Shown here in pieces: positions 42,901 through 50,239 of a stretch of DNA of 64,000 bases (within the stretch, counting starts at the first letter, position 1; the number at the start of each line of letters is the position of its first letter). The DNA is taken from contig CAMLFH010000014.1 in the NCBI GenBank assembly GCA_946479285.1, positions 1-64,000 on the forward strand, written 5' to 3'. The DNA is from an uncultured Flavobacteriales bacterium (GTDB taxonomy: Bacteria; Bacteroidota; Bacteroidia; Flavobacteriales; Crocinitomicaceae). The notes under the pieces are model-generated. The model made no database searches and was not told the origin of the DNA. It saw nothing but the letters and a program-made list of their open reading frames with translations. Made by a program: the position numbers and the translations under genes.

Positions 42901-43368
42901 TGTTGCAGGAGTTGTCACCGAATTATTCCAAAACTTCTGAAAAGGTGTATAAAAGTTTGTTCCGAGAGCCTTTACTCCTTTTAGACTGAAGCTTTCTTTG
43001 TTATTGGGAGCAATTACTTCATAAACGGCATTAATCAACCCGGTTGAAGTGATTTGAATACCATTATTCGAAATAACATTTGCTGCAGGACTTTCAATCT
43101 GGGCAATTGCTGAACTCAGGTTGATACTATCGCTTGAAAAGGCAGGCATTGTTAAAGTTAACGGAACAAAAGCACCATTTGCAGGTTGCGTTACAGTAAT
43201 CGTAGCACCCTGATCATAAGTTTGAAAACGAAGTTTAACAGGAACTTGTCCAACACCAGCAGAAACATCCGGAGCTGCAAACCAAAATTCAGTATCTCTC
43301 TGCGCATAAGTATTTACAGCACCAGTGAGGAAAAACGCGAACAGGAAAAGTTGTATAAATCTGAACAT
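39949..43368 (-). CDS. Giant T9SS type B adhesin with IgGFc-binding-like and PKD domains (copy 1)
   Basis: An 1139-residue secreted protein: signal peptide (MFRFIQLFLFAFFLTGAVNTYAQ), IgGFc-binding-like region (RDTEFWFAAPDVSAG, SFSLKGVKALGTNFYTPFQ), four repeats of about 80 residues (NDTVCANVSYILSG, QSICENNAVIQLNG, CANNANVPLSG, KCSNASQVQLNA), three PKD domains (FVDFSLPG-type start NVCEGLPNVFTDFS, WFYDFGGQG, WNFGDGGTS) and a type B sorting signal (IISPNGDGANDVWKLEFL, EWGQTVFTSDG). Its closest relative is copy 2, which has one extra 80-residue repeat. It starts the operon; the -7 element lies 28 nt upstream. Confidence 0.9.
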   Translation of the reverse strand: MFRFIQLFLFAFFLTGAVNTYAQRDTEFWFAAPDVSAGVGQVPVKLRFQTYDQGATITVTQPANGAFVPLTLTMPAFSSDSINLSSAIAQIESPAANVISNNGIQITSTGLINAVYEVIAPNNKESFSLKGVKALGTNFYTPFQKFWNNSVTTPATYSGIEIVATLNNTTVLITPRTAITGHAANATFSVVLNAGQTYSARDVDVSAVTSLAGSIVSANKPIAVTLFDGQLVQSVCADMIGDQLIPTPHIGTDYAIYKGTSTTDRIYVLATQNASTIEVVGMSTSTTLINSSETLEIPMTDQLLSIKSSKPVYVYHVSGFGCELSAAVVPSLNCKGNNSMAFSRSSADSLGVLLVTRTGFEGNFTLNGSAAPITAGMFQTVPGTSGLYTAARIFFNTTDVPLNSHNMIVNSADIFTMATITGGGTNTGAAYAYNTDFYATAFSNAGLNDTVCANVSYILSGSVGGGAVTGSWSSNGYGSFQNGLTSVPNTYIPSPLDTLISPIRIILSTTGYCPVARDTMYLEITPAPLVNANTDQSICENNAVIQLNGIIGGGAATGVWTSNGSGTFLPNAAALNADYVPSNADLTTGSVQFVLTSTNALSCAMVSDTMMVNFTSAATVQAGPDTLIVCANNANVPLSGTVSGPTTTGKWLTSGTGIFSPNNSSLNCTYIPSVADTTAGFVWLYLESTSNGNCNPVQDSIYVSINNAPKVDAGPNQLKCSNASQVQLNASVTGGPFGGVWSGGSGTFTPSTSALNAVYTPTAGEVSGGSVVLTLTSTNNGTCMVVTDGIQINFVAPPFANFSGTNVCEGLPNVFTDFSLPGSGALTNWAWRFQSGQTSSNQNPTYNFGIPGSYPVELIVTNSNGCKDTVSISISVFDKPVADFNSSNSCPNNQVTVSFTDASTSSETINYWFYDFGGQGSAALEDVDQQFASGGTYTITHIVSTVNNCSDTIIEPITIVPLPDAGFYYNSASGANIVAQYNFIDTSDYAVIYSWNFGDGGTSNEINPSHTYYENGNYYIILEVTNSLGCTDSAIRFVTVSIVTDDISTLIPTIISPNGDGANDVWKLEFLKQYPDVHVEIYNEWGQTVFTSDGYQNPWDGTYKGEPVPDGNYLFVIQLNANADPDIYKGVLMVLRKRD

Positions 43369-43395
43369 ATTTAAGCTATCTCAGTTTTGAATGTG

Positions 43396-43403
43396 CAAAG
43401 ATA
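43396..43403 (-). promoter_or_regulatory. -7 promoter element of the adhesin operon (TATCTTTG)
   Basis: A perfect TAnnTTTG match on the minus strand, about 28 nt before the first adhesin's ATG. It would drive the whole adhesin-PorP-adhesin-PorP-OmpA block. Confidence 0.55.
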
Positions 43404-43551
43404 GTTGATACGGCGTCAGTTTTAGCTAAAAACAAGAAAGTGAAACATGCCATTCACACAGTCAAACCCGGACTTTAAAAATAAAAATCAGTTAGTTACG
43501 AATTTAACAGCTTTTTAGAGGCATTCGTCGAAAACCACTAGTGGACTAGTT

Positions 43552-44040
43552 TTAACTAAGATTTTCTCTGTGATTGGGAGGAAGTTCAGGTTTCAGCTTT
43601 GCTGCCCGGTCATGCATAACGATGCTTCCTGTAACAGCAACATTTAAAGAAGAATTTCCGGGGAGTTTGATTACTTTCCGGCACTTTGCCAAAACAGATT
43701 CAGGAAGCCCCTGATCTTCGGACCCCAACAAATAAATAGCTCTTCTGGGATGTTCGAAATCATGCAGGAATTCAGCATCATCGGTTAATTCAATAGCAAT
43801 CAAATGACAATCATACGGGATGTTCTCACACAAATCCTCCAGAGAATCGTAATGAAAATAAGGAATCCGGGCCCAGGTACGTGTCACATCCGAACTTTGT
43901 TTCTTGTAACGTTTCCCCACCGTAAAGATGTAAGAAGCCCCCAGGATATAGGCCGATCGCCAAAGTGTTCCGATGTTGTGATCTGTTTTCGGATTAAAAA
44001 CACCGATCGCACAATACCCCTGGACATTCGCAGTTTTCAT
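43552..44040 (-). CDS. SpoU/TrmH family RNA methyltransferase
   Basis: A 162-residue SPOUT methyltransferase that 2'-O-methylates tRNA or rRNA. Motif 1 is seen in NPKTDHNIGTLWRSAYILG, motif 2 in LLGSEDQGLPE, and motif 3 in LPGNSSLNVAVTGSIVM. It is short, with no N-terminal RNA-binding extension. The exact target is unknown. Its start overlaps the stop of the AstE-like gene by 4 nt (ATGA), so translation is probably coupled. Confidence 0.85.
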   Translation of the reverse strand: MKTANVQGYCAIGVFNPKTDHNIGTLWRSAYILGASYIFTVGKRYKKQSSDVTRTWARIPYFHYDSLEDLCENIPYDCHLIAIELTDDAEFLHDFEHPRRAIYLLGSEDQGLPESVLAKCRKVIKLPGNSSLNVAVTGSIVMHDRAAKLKPELPPNHRENLS

Positions 44041-45014
44041 AGATCAGATCCGTTGATTTTTTCCGTCATCAAAGCACTTCCAATATGAAAGATGGCATCG
44101 CCTTTATTCACCAAAGGTGCTTCATTGGTGCAAATAATGTATCCTTTTGAATTCGATTTAACCTTTCGTTCCGAAGAACCGTAAGGATCGCTCACAAAAC
44201 CAATAACCTCGCCTCTTTCAACAAATTGTCCGTTTTTAGCCACAGCATGAAAAACTCCCGATAAAGGTGCCCGCAGCCATTTGGAAGATTTAATAATGAC
44301 CGGTTCGGTTTCATCCTGTTCCAGCTTAAAATTCTTCATATTGAAATGATTGAGAATCCGCTGAATTCCGAGCAAACCTTCTTCCACAATCGTTTCATCT
44401 ATGGAATTGGTCTTTCCTCCCTCAAACAGGAGAATCTTCTTACCCATTTTATTTAAAGCTTCGCGCACGGATTTCGAAATGTATCCTGAATGTACGATAA
44501 ACGGCGGGCTGAAAACTTTAGCCAATTCCATACTAACCGGATCGGAAATCAGGCATCGGACCTGAGCAATATTGGAGCGCTGAGAAGATCCGGTGTGAAA
44601 ATCGATGACAATATCCACATTCGGAGCAATCTGGCTCATAAACTGGTAAGCGAACTGACTTGCTAAAGAACCATTCTTTGATCCCGGAAAACTTCGGTTC
44701 AAATCCCTTCCATCCGGAAGTTCGCGCTTCAGGTTCAAATACCCGAAAATATTGAAGACCGGTAAACAAATAATAGTTCCTGCAATGGGCTTATTCCACT
44801 TTTTACGAATCACTCTGCGGATAATCTCCATCCCGTTGATTTCGTCTCCGTGCATTCCGGCCATTAACAGAACAATCGGTCCGTCTTTCAGCGATCGCTC
44901 CACGAAAACCGGAACCTGGACCGGCGTGTGCGTATGCAGTTTCGCTACATCCATGCTTAGCTCCACGCTCTGACCTGGCAGAATTTCTTTTCCAAGTATG
45001 TAGAATTTAGCCAT
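44037..45014 (-). CDS. Succinylglutamate desuccinylase/aspartoacylase-like (M14) protein
   Basis: A 325-residue zinc hydrolase of the AstE/AspA family. GMHGDEINGMEIIRR gives the zinc-binding HxxE, GRDLNRSFPG the substrate-binding Arg, IDFHTGSSQRSN the third zinc His, and LLFEGGK the catalytic Glu region. The C-terminal 80 residues form a beta-barrel-like domain (PLSGVFHAVAKNGQFVERGEVIG). It is in an operon with rimK and a RimB-like protein, a linkage seen in other bacteria. A role in trimming glutamate or similar side-chain modifications is an inference from context. Confidence 0.85.
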   Translation of the reverse strand: MAKFYILGKEILPGQSVELSMDVAKLHTHTPVQVPVFVERSLKDGPIVLLMAGMHGDEINGMEIIRRVIRKKWNKPIAGTIICLPVFNIFGYLNLKRELPDGRDLNRSFPGSKNGSLASQFAYQFMSQIAPNVDIVIDFHTGSSQRSNIAQVRCLISDPVSMELAKVFSPPFIVHSGYISKSVREALNKMGKKILLFEGGKTNSIDETIVEEGLLGIQRILNHFNMKNFKLEQDETEPVIIKSSKWLRAPLSGVFHAVAKNGQFVERGEVIGFVSDPYGSSERKVKSNSKGYIICTNEAPLVNKGDAIFHIGSALMTEKINGSDL

Positions 45015-45016
45015 CT

Positions 45017-45895
45017 CTATCTTTTTACACTCTTTTCAATAAAGGCAATGATTTTTCCTGCAATGTCAACACCTGTAGCGCGCTCAATCCCTTCCAGTCC
45101 GGGAGATGAATTCACTTCCAAAACCAGCGGCCCGCGAGAAGACTGCAATAAATCAACTCCGGCAACTCCCAAACCAACCGCTTCAGCAGCTTTGATAGCA
45201 GTTCTTTTTTCTTCTTCAGTCAATTGAAGAATTGTTGCTGTTCCGCCACGATGCAGGTTTGAACGAAATTCGCCCTCTTTTCCCTGTCGCTTCATGGCCC
45301 CCACTACTTCACCGTCTACCACAAATGCACGAATATCGGCACCACCGGCTTCCTTGATGAATTCCTGCACGATTACACGTGCCTTCAATCCGTTGAAAGC
45401 TTCTAAAACCGACTGAGCAGCATTTTGGTTCTCGGCCAAAACAACTCCCAATCCCTGAGTTCCCTCCAACAGTTTCAAAACAACTGGCGCACCACCGGCA
45501 GATTCAACCACGTGTTCCACGTTTCGCGAATAATTAGTAAACACCGTCTTTGGAAGTCCGATTCCTACTTTGGATAACACCTGCAGACAGCGCAGTTTAT
45601 CACGTGAGTGCACGATTCCGCGCGAACTGTTAACGGAAAAAACATTCATCATTTCGAATTGTCTGACTACTGCAGTTCCATAGAAAGTAACCGAAGCCCC
45701 AACCCGCGGAATGACCGCATCAAAATCTTCCAAATAACCCGATCCATAAAATAAGGATGGTCCTTTTTGTTCAATTTCAATATTACAAAGCAAATGATTT
45801 ATTACATGTGCTTCATGTCCGTGCTTTTCAGCAGCTTCAACAAGGCGTCTTGTTGAATACAATTGTGGATTGCGCGATAAAATGGCAATTTTCAT
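45017..45895 (-). CDS. rimK: RimK-type alpha-L-glutamate ligase
   Basis: A 292-residue ATP-grasp ligase. In characterised members it adds glutamate to the C-terminus of ribosomal protein S6. Landmarks: [37 protein letters not shown], the ATP-binding [33 protein letters not shown], and [13 protein letters not shown] (Mg-binding Asn and Glu). It is flanked by the RimB-like gene upstream and the AstE-like gene 3 bp downstream. All motifs are intact. Confidence 0.92.
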   Translation of the reverse strand: MKIAILSRNPQLYSTRRLVEAAEKHGHEAHVINHLLCNIEIEQKGPSLFYGSGYLEDFDAVIPRVGASVTFYGTAVVRQFEMMNVFSVNSSRGIVHSRDKLRCLQVLSKVGIGLPKTVFTNYSRNVEHVVESAGGAPVVLKLLEGTQGLGVVLAENQNAAQSVLEAFNGLKARVIVQEFIKEAGGADIRAFVVDGEVVGAMKRQGKEGEFRSNLHRGGTATILQLTEEEKRTAIKAAEAVGLGVAGVDLLQSSRGPLVLEVNSSPGLEGIERATGVDIAGKIIAFIEKSVKR

Positions 45896-45943
45896 TCTTT
45901 TTTCATGAAAGGCTCATCCCTTTCCTTCGATCAATATAATAAG

Positions 45944-46390
45944 TTACTTATTCTCGTATTTATAAGAACAATTCGTTTTGGAAGTGTCTATCAGAAAACG
46001 TTTATTGAGCAACCTGCGTCCTAACAAAATCGGATTCCTCAATCCTGTTCTTTCAGTCAGCGAAAATACGGTTTCATATGTCTTTCCAAACAATCTAACA
46101 CTTCCTTTGACAAAATAACGCTCCTGCGCTATTCCATTCGAGCTTTTGACGATCTTTGTTTTAAATTCATCAAAAATCACTTCTTTCCCTGTAAACCCGG
46201 AAATAGAAGCATCCAAAAAAATTACCCGAAGCTGTTCTTTTTCACCAAATTCAACTACTTCAATAGACTGACAATGCATCGAACTGGAATAAGCTCCGGA
46301 ATCGATCTTCACAGGTACATTCTGCAATTCAAACCCGGGGAAGGAAATCAAATCCTTACGTCCGATTATTTTCTTATCCGCTGCCTCCAT
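45944..46390 (-). CDS. RimB-type (PF05618) aspartic-protease-fold protein
   Basis: A 148-residue protein with the retroviral-protease-like fold of the RimB family, often misnamed ATP-dependent zinc protease. The active motif is in VPVKIDSGAYSSSMHC (DSGA), and LLGRRLLNKRFLID is the second conserved segment. In Pseudomonas, RimB works with RimK in S6 modification. Here it sits 48 bp upstream of rimK, in the same direction, so a joint role in ribosomal or other protein glutamylation is likely. Confidence 0.85.
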   Translation of the reverse strand: MEAADKKIIGRKDLISFPGFELQNVPVKIDSGAYSSSMHCQSIEVVEFGEKEQLRVIFLDASISGFTGKEVIFDEFKTKIVKSSNGIAQERYFVKGSVRLFGKTYETVFSLTERTGLRNPILLGRRLLNKRFLIDTSKTNCSYKYENK

Positions 46391-46399
46391 ATTTCTCGC

Positions 46400-46407
46400 T
46401 ATCTTTG
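46400..46407 (+). promoter_or_regulatory. Possible -7 element upstream of rplS (TATCTTTG)
   Basis: A perfect TAnnTTTG match on the plus strand in the divergent space before rplS; a weaker TAATATTG at 46522-46529 lies closer. Either may drive rplS. Confidence 0.35.
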
Positions 46408-46567
46408 TAAAGAAGTTTGTTATTCGGTGATCGAAATTAGGAAAAAAGCGATTGAGATAAAAAAAATGGCTTCAAATAAAAAAAAGTTAGGGTTAATTAT
46501 CACAAAATGAAAAATTATTCCTAATATTGCACCCCCAATTATGGGATAGTGAAAGAAAATTAGAGTC

Positions 46568-46927
46568 ATGGATTTTATCAGAGAGCTTCAAAAAGAACTA
46601 GTAGAATTGAAAGAATTCCCAGCATTCGGAGCTGGAGATACAGTAACAGTATCTTACAAAATTAAAGAAGGAAACAAAGAGCGTATTCAGCAATTCCAGG
46701 GTGTTGTTTTACAACGTCGTGGTCAAGGTACAACTGAAACGTTCACAGTTCGCAAAATGTCAGGAAACGTAGGTGTAGAGCGTATCTTCCCTATTTCATC
46801 TCCTTTTATTGATACAATTACAGTAACTAAGCGTGGAGCTGTACGTCGTGCACGTATTTTCTACTTCCGTGGTCTTACTGGTAAAGCAGCACGTATCAAG
46901 GAAAAAAGAAGCTTCTCTCACTCATAA
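46568..46927 (+). CDS. rplS: 50S ribosomal protein L19
   Basis: A 119-residue L19: [23 protein letters not shown] and [17 protein letters not shown] are the family's core, and [27 protein letters not shown] the basic rRNA-binding end. It is alone, not in the rpsP-rimM-trmD-rplS cluster common in other bacteria. A strong terminator follows. Confidence 0.95.
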   Translation: MDFIRELQKELVELKEFPAFGAGDTVTVSYKIKEGNKERIQQFQGVVLQRRGQGTTETFTVRKMSGNVGVERIFPISSPFIDTITVTKRGAVRRARIFYFRGLTGKAARIKEKRSFSHS

Positions 46928-46952
46928 GCCGAAGATTTATCTCAATATATTG

Positions 46953-46986
46953 TCCCGACGTTCGCTCTGCGAAGTCGGGATTTTTT
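46953..46986 (+). terminator. Rho-independent terminator of rplS
   Basis: CCCGAC and GTCGGG arms with an inner TTCGC/GCGAA stem and a run of six T. Strong stem-loop. Confidence 0.8.
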
Positions 46987-47015
46987 GTTGGCATTCATTT
47001 TGTTTATCCGGGGCC

Positions 47016-47801
47016 ATGAAATTTACACCTGTTATTTTACTTCTTCTGCTTATTCAATCCTGCAGCGGACAAACCGATCAATCGAATCCAATCAAACAAC
47101 CAGAAACCGTTCCGAAACTGCCCGGAACAAATCCGGTCCTGGAATTGTATGAGCGATACCAGGGTAAAACCGGGACGAGTATCTCTTCGGGAACTGTGAG
47201 CAACGGAACCCTAAAGAACGGACGCATCTTTCCCTTCAAAGGTCCAAATTTCATTTATTTTGATTCTACCAGTTACCTAAACAAACATGCTTTCACGCAT
47301 GAAAAGGTTCACAATGCTGTTTTAGCAACTTACAAAAAGTTTGAAACTATTCTTCCGGCATTTGAATTTGGACTGATGGAATGTTCTAATGAGCACGGAG
47401 GTAAGATCTGGCCGCACAGAACACATCAAAACGGATTGAGCGTAGATTTCATGTCGCCCCTTTTGAAAAACGGGGTTTCTTGTAACGATTTCAATACCAC
47501 CGGACTTCCGCATTATCTGATGGATTTCAATGAAGACGGAATTTACACGGAAGATTCTACTTACTCGATCGATTTCGACCTGATAGCACAGCACATTCTG
47601 CTATTGAACGAAGAAGCAAAGAAGAACGGATTGAAAATCGAAAAAGTGATTTTGAAAATTGCATTGAAGGATAATCTATTTGCCACCGAGTATGGCAAGA
47701 AACTGAAGTCTAGTGGAATCTATTTCGCTGCGAATCTAAGTGAACTGATAGATAGTCTGCATGACGATCATTATCATGTGGATTTTAGGATTGGTCAATA
47801 A
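47016..47801 (+). CDS. MepA/M15-like murein endopeptidase lipoprotein
   Basis: A 261-residue lipoprotein (lipobox IQSC in LLLLLIQSCSGQ). Zinc-site motifs of the LAS peptidase group are visible: HRTHQNGLSVDFMSP (His and Asp) and DDHYHVDFRIG (HxH). It probably cuts peptidoglycan cross-links. The frame extends upstream to 46833 across the rplS terminator; the start at 47016 is chosen for the lipoprotein signal. Confidence 0.85.
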   Translation: MKFTPVILLLLLIQSCSGQTDQSNPIKQPETVPKLPGTNPVLELYERYQGKTGTSISSGTVSNGTLKNGRIFPFKGPNFIYFDSTSYLNKHAFTHEKVHNAVLATYKKFETILPAFEFGLMECSNEHGGKIWPHRTHQNGLSVDFMSPLLKNGVSCNDFNTTGLPHYLMDFNEDGIYTEDSTYSIDFDLIAQHILLLNEEAKKNGLKIEKVILKIALKDNLFATEYGKKLKSSGIYFAANLSELIDSLHDDHYHVDFRIGQ

Positions 47802-47823
47802 CACTTCAGAGAATCCTTATTTT

Positions 47824-47887
47824 CACCGCAAAGAATGGAAGAGCGCAAAGGCAAAGAGTAACTTAGGGTTCTCTGCGTTCCTGGCGG
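47824..47887. repeat. Degenerate foldback (ACCGCAAAG...GCGTTCCTGGCGGT)
   Basis: Imperfect inverted repeat of ACCGCAAAG type sequences with GCGTTCCTGGCGGT. No gene is seen here. Confidence 0.45.
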
Positions 47888-47994
47888 TTATCTACTCATT
47901 ACTCAACAAAATAGAACCTTCAGGTTTTTTAAGTTCATCATTCTGCTAAACCTTTTAACTTTCCGGTTGTACAACTTGTCTCAATACTGAAAAC

Positions 47995-48897
47995 ATGAAG
48001 CCCCTTTTTTACTTCTTTCTGTTTCTGTCCAGCTCAATTGCCTATGGTCAGTCGGATACTATCCGCATCAAAGAACTTTTAATTGAACTTACCAAAACAC
48101 CCAAGCCACGCAATTACCAAAATCTGGATCAGTTGAATGAAACTGCTGCTTTTATTTACGGTTATTTTCGACAATATGCAGACACCGTATTTTACCAAAC
48201 CTACGAAGTGAACGGAATTACTTATGGAAACGTGGTTGCACGATTTGGTGATACGATTAATGAACGATTGATTATCGGTGCACATTACGATGTTTGTGGC
48301 AACCAGGAAGGTGCGGATGACAACGCTTCGGGAATTATTGGTTTATTAGAACTAGCCCGGATGCTTCGCACTCAAAAACAACAAAGGAACATTGAACTGG
48401 TGGCTTACACACTGGAAGAACCTCCTTATTTTCGAACGCAATACATGGGTTCTTTTATCCATGCACAATCACTCAAACAATCACACGCAAAGGTCTCCGG
48501 AATGATCTCTCTGGAAATGATCGGCTATTTCAAAGAGGAAAAGCACACACAAAACTATCCGATCGGATTCCTCAAACTCTTTTATGGGTCCCGCGGAAAT
48601 TACATCACTGTTGTAAATAAATTCAGCAAAGGAAAAGCAGCCCGAAAATTCACCAAACACATGGACCGTTTTGCACAACTTCCGGTTAAGAAATTCAACG
48701 GCCCCAAATCACTCGCCGGAATTGATTTTTCGGATCATTTAAACTATTGGAAAATGGGCTTCAGCGCCTGCATGGTAACAGATACAGCTTTTTACAGAAA
48801 TCAAAATTACCATCAAAAAACAGACGAAATGGGAACACTTAACATTTCTAAAATGGCACAGGTTATTGACGGAATATTTTTCAGTATCTTAGCTTAA
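47995..48897 (+). CDS. M28 family zinc metallopeptidase
   Basis: A 300-residue secreted aminopeptidase-like protein. Signal peptide ([19 protein letters not shown]); [22 protein letters not shown] holds the zinc His, bridging Asp and following residues; LEEPPYF includes the catalytic Glu; and SDHLNYW has the last zinc His. A Kazal-type inhibitor gene follows by 12 bp, an unusual pairing for a protease. Substrate unknown. Confidence 0.85.
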   Translation: MKPLFYFFLFLSSSIAYGQSDTIRIKELLIELTKTPKPRNYQNLDQLNETAAFIYGYFRQYADTVFYQTYEVNGITYGNVVARFGDTINERLIIGAHYDVCGNQEGADDNASGIIGLLELARMLRTQKQQRNIELVAYTLEEPPYFRTQYMGSFIHAQSLKQSHAKVSGMISLEMIGYFKEEKHTQNYPIGFLKLFYGSRGNYITVVNKFSKGKAARKFTKHMDRFAQLPVKKFNGPKSLAGIDFSDHLNYWKMGFSACMVTDTAFYRNQNYHQKTDEMGTLNISKMAQVIDGIFFSILA

Positions 48898-48908
48898 ATT
48901 CACGGATT

Positions 48909-49121
48909 ATGAAAATAGTGATGTTCGCTTCGATCCTAGCAATAGGAGCTTCTTCTAAAAGCTGCAATAAGGAAGACTGTAAAGAAACTATCAAAGAAGA
49001 TTGTATCTGCACCATGCAATACGATCCGGTTTGCGGCTGCAACAACAAAACATATTCCAATGCCTGCACAGCTCAATGCCATGGAATTACGAAATATGTG
49101 AAAGGGGAATGCCCACAATAA
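48909..49121 (+). CDS. Kazal-type protease inhibitor domain protein
   Basis: A 70-residue secreted protein. After a signal-like N-terminus ([16 protein letters not shown]) comes a Kazal domain: [37 protein letters not shown], with the six-Cys pattern and the PVCG turn. Kazal domains usually inhibit serine proteases. It is 12 bp after an M28 zinc-peptidase gene; the pairing is by position only, and inhibition of the M28 enzyme is not shown. Confidence 0.82.
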   Translation: MKIVMFASILAIGASSKSCNKEDCKETIKEDCICTMQYDPVCGCNNKTYSNACTAQCHGITKYVKGECPQ

Positions 49122-49123
49122 CA

Positions 49124-49196
49124 CTTCGACTCCGCTCAGTGTCCTAAGATTTTACTCAAAATAACCGAGTAAAAAGGTGACTGAGCGAAGTCGAAG
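49124..49196. repeat. Foldback copy 3: CTTCGACTCCGCTCAG ... CTGAGCGAAGTCGAAG
   Basis: Arms at 49124-49139 and 49181-49196, between the Kazal gene and the SnoaL-like gene, both on the plus strand. Confidence 0.75.
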
Positions 49197-49214
49197 GCAA
49201 CTTTTCAATTTAAA

Positions 49215-49646
49215 ATGACTGATTTACAAACCGTAAAAGCGTATTACGACGCTTTCAATTCCCGTAATTGGGACGATATGCTCGCTCTTGTCGATGAAAA
49301 CATCCAACACGAGCCCAACCAGGGAAAACCGCGCATCGGTAAAGCGCTTTTTACCGACTTCATGAAACACATGGACGAAAGTTATTCGGAAACACTGAAA
49401 GATATCGTTCTTTTTTCTGTGCCTTCGCTAAAGCTTCAGCACAAGCTTTCTGAAACAAAAGGACGCATCGCCGCTGAATTCGTGGTTCACGGAACTTATA
49501 AGAAAGGCGAAGAAGGCCTTCCTCCTGCTCACGGACAAGCCTACGTGCTTCCGGCAGCCGCATTTTTAGAAGTCCGGAACGGGAAAATAAGCCGCGTTAC
49601 CACTTATTACAACCTGGAATTATGGATCGAGCTGGTCTCTCAGTAA
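49215..49646 (+). CDS. SnoaL-like/ketosteroid isomerase-related protein with in-frame repeat insertion
   Basis: A 143-residue NTF2-fold protein. Starts MTDLQTVKAYYDAFNSRNWD; later AAEFVVHGTYKKGEEGLPPAHGQ and YVLPAAAFLEVRNGKISRVTTYYNLE are typical of the family. Between DIVLF and GRIAAEF it carries about 11 extra residues (VPSLKLQHKLS, 69-79) that I judge extra by comparison with the usual family. Their DNA matches part of the 88-bp dispersed repeat (17 of 18 bases at 49418-49435) and forms a hairpin. Frame is kept. Its stop overlaps the GNAT gene by 25 nt. Confidence 0.78.
   Translation: MTDLQTVKAYYDAFNSRNWDDMLALVDENIQHEPNQGKPRIGKALFTDFMKHMDESYSETLKDIVLFSVPSLKLQHKLSETKGRIAAEFVVHGTYKKGEEGLPPAHGQAYVLPAAAFLEVRNGKISRVTTYYNLELWIELVSQ
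49418..49451. repeat. Partial dispersed-repeat sequence within a coding region
   Basis: TGTGCCTTCGCTAAAGCT matches the 88-bp repeat (TGTGCCATCGCTAAAGCT) at 17 of 18 positions. AAAGCTT/AAGCTTT (49430-49436 and 49443-49449) forms a 7-bp stem. It lies in frame in the SnoaL-like gene. Confidence 0.6.
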
Positions 49647-50239
49647 AAGTGGACCAAATCCAACACCAAACAGCACTGGGAAGCAACATTTCGGAATTAA
49701 TTCCGGCATTGGGTGAACTGCGCATCCGTGTTTTTCACGATTTCCCTTATTTGTATGAAGGCTCGCAAGACTACGAGGAAAACTACCTGCAGGTTTACAC
49801 CAAAAATCCACTGAGTATTGCTTATGTGGTATTTGACGGTGAAAAAGCAGTTGGAGCAACTACCGGGATGCCATTAAGCGCGGAATCAACGGAAATTCAA
49901 CAACCGTTTCTGGATCGTGGAATGAACATCGATGAGATTTTCTATTTCGGGGAAAGTATCTTACTGAACGAATACAGAAGCCGCGGAATCGGCCACTTGT
50001 TTTTTGATGTACGCGAAAAACATGCCCTCGAAAACGGTTTTAAAATCACTGCTTTCTGCTCGGTTATCAGGCCGGAAGATCATCCATTGAAACCAGGTGA
50101 TTATCGACCAAACGAACCATTTTGGACCAAACGCGGTTATACCAAACAGGATTATTCCTGTCGCATGTCCTGGCTCGATAGAAATGAAACGAAGGAAACC
50201 CAAAAAGAACTCCAATTTTGGACAAAAGAATGGAAGTAA
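49622..50239 (+). CDS. GNAT family N-acyltransferase
   Basis: A 205-residue GNAT protein: the acetyl-CoA loop is in LNEYRSRGIGHLFFDVREK, and the later VIRPEDHPLKPGDYRPNEPFW resembles N-acyltransferases linked to nitrilase domains. It overlaps the SnoaL-like gene by 25 nt upstream and the carbon-nitrogen hydrolase by 10 nt downstream, so all three are probably translated together. The analogous pair at 22622 is fused into one protein. Confidence 0.82.
   Translation: MDRAGLSVKVDQIQHQTALGSNISELIPALGELRIRVFHDFPYLYEGSQDYEENYLQVYTKNPLSIAYVVFDGEKAVGATTGMPLSAESTEIQQPFLDRGMNIDEIFYFGESILLNEYRSRGIGHLFFDVREKHALENGFKITAFCSVIRPEDHPLKPGDYRPNEPFWTKRGYTKQDYSCRMSWLDRNETKETQKELQFWTKEWK

Noticed and set aside
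46833..47015. N-terminal extension of the murein endopeptidase frame
   Set aside because: It crosses the rplS terminator and has no signal; the lipoprotein start at 47016 is far better.
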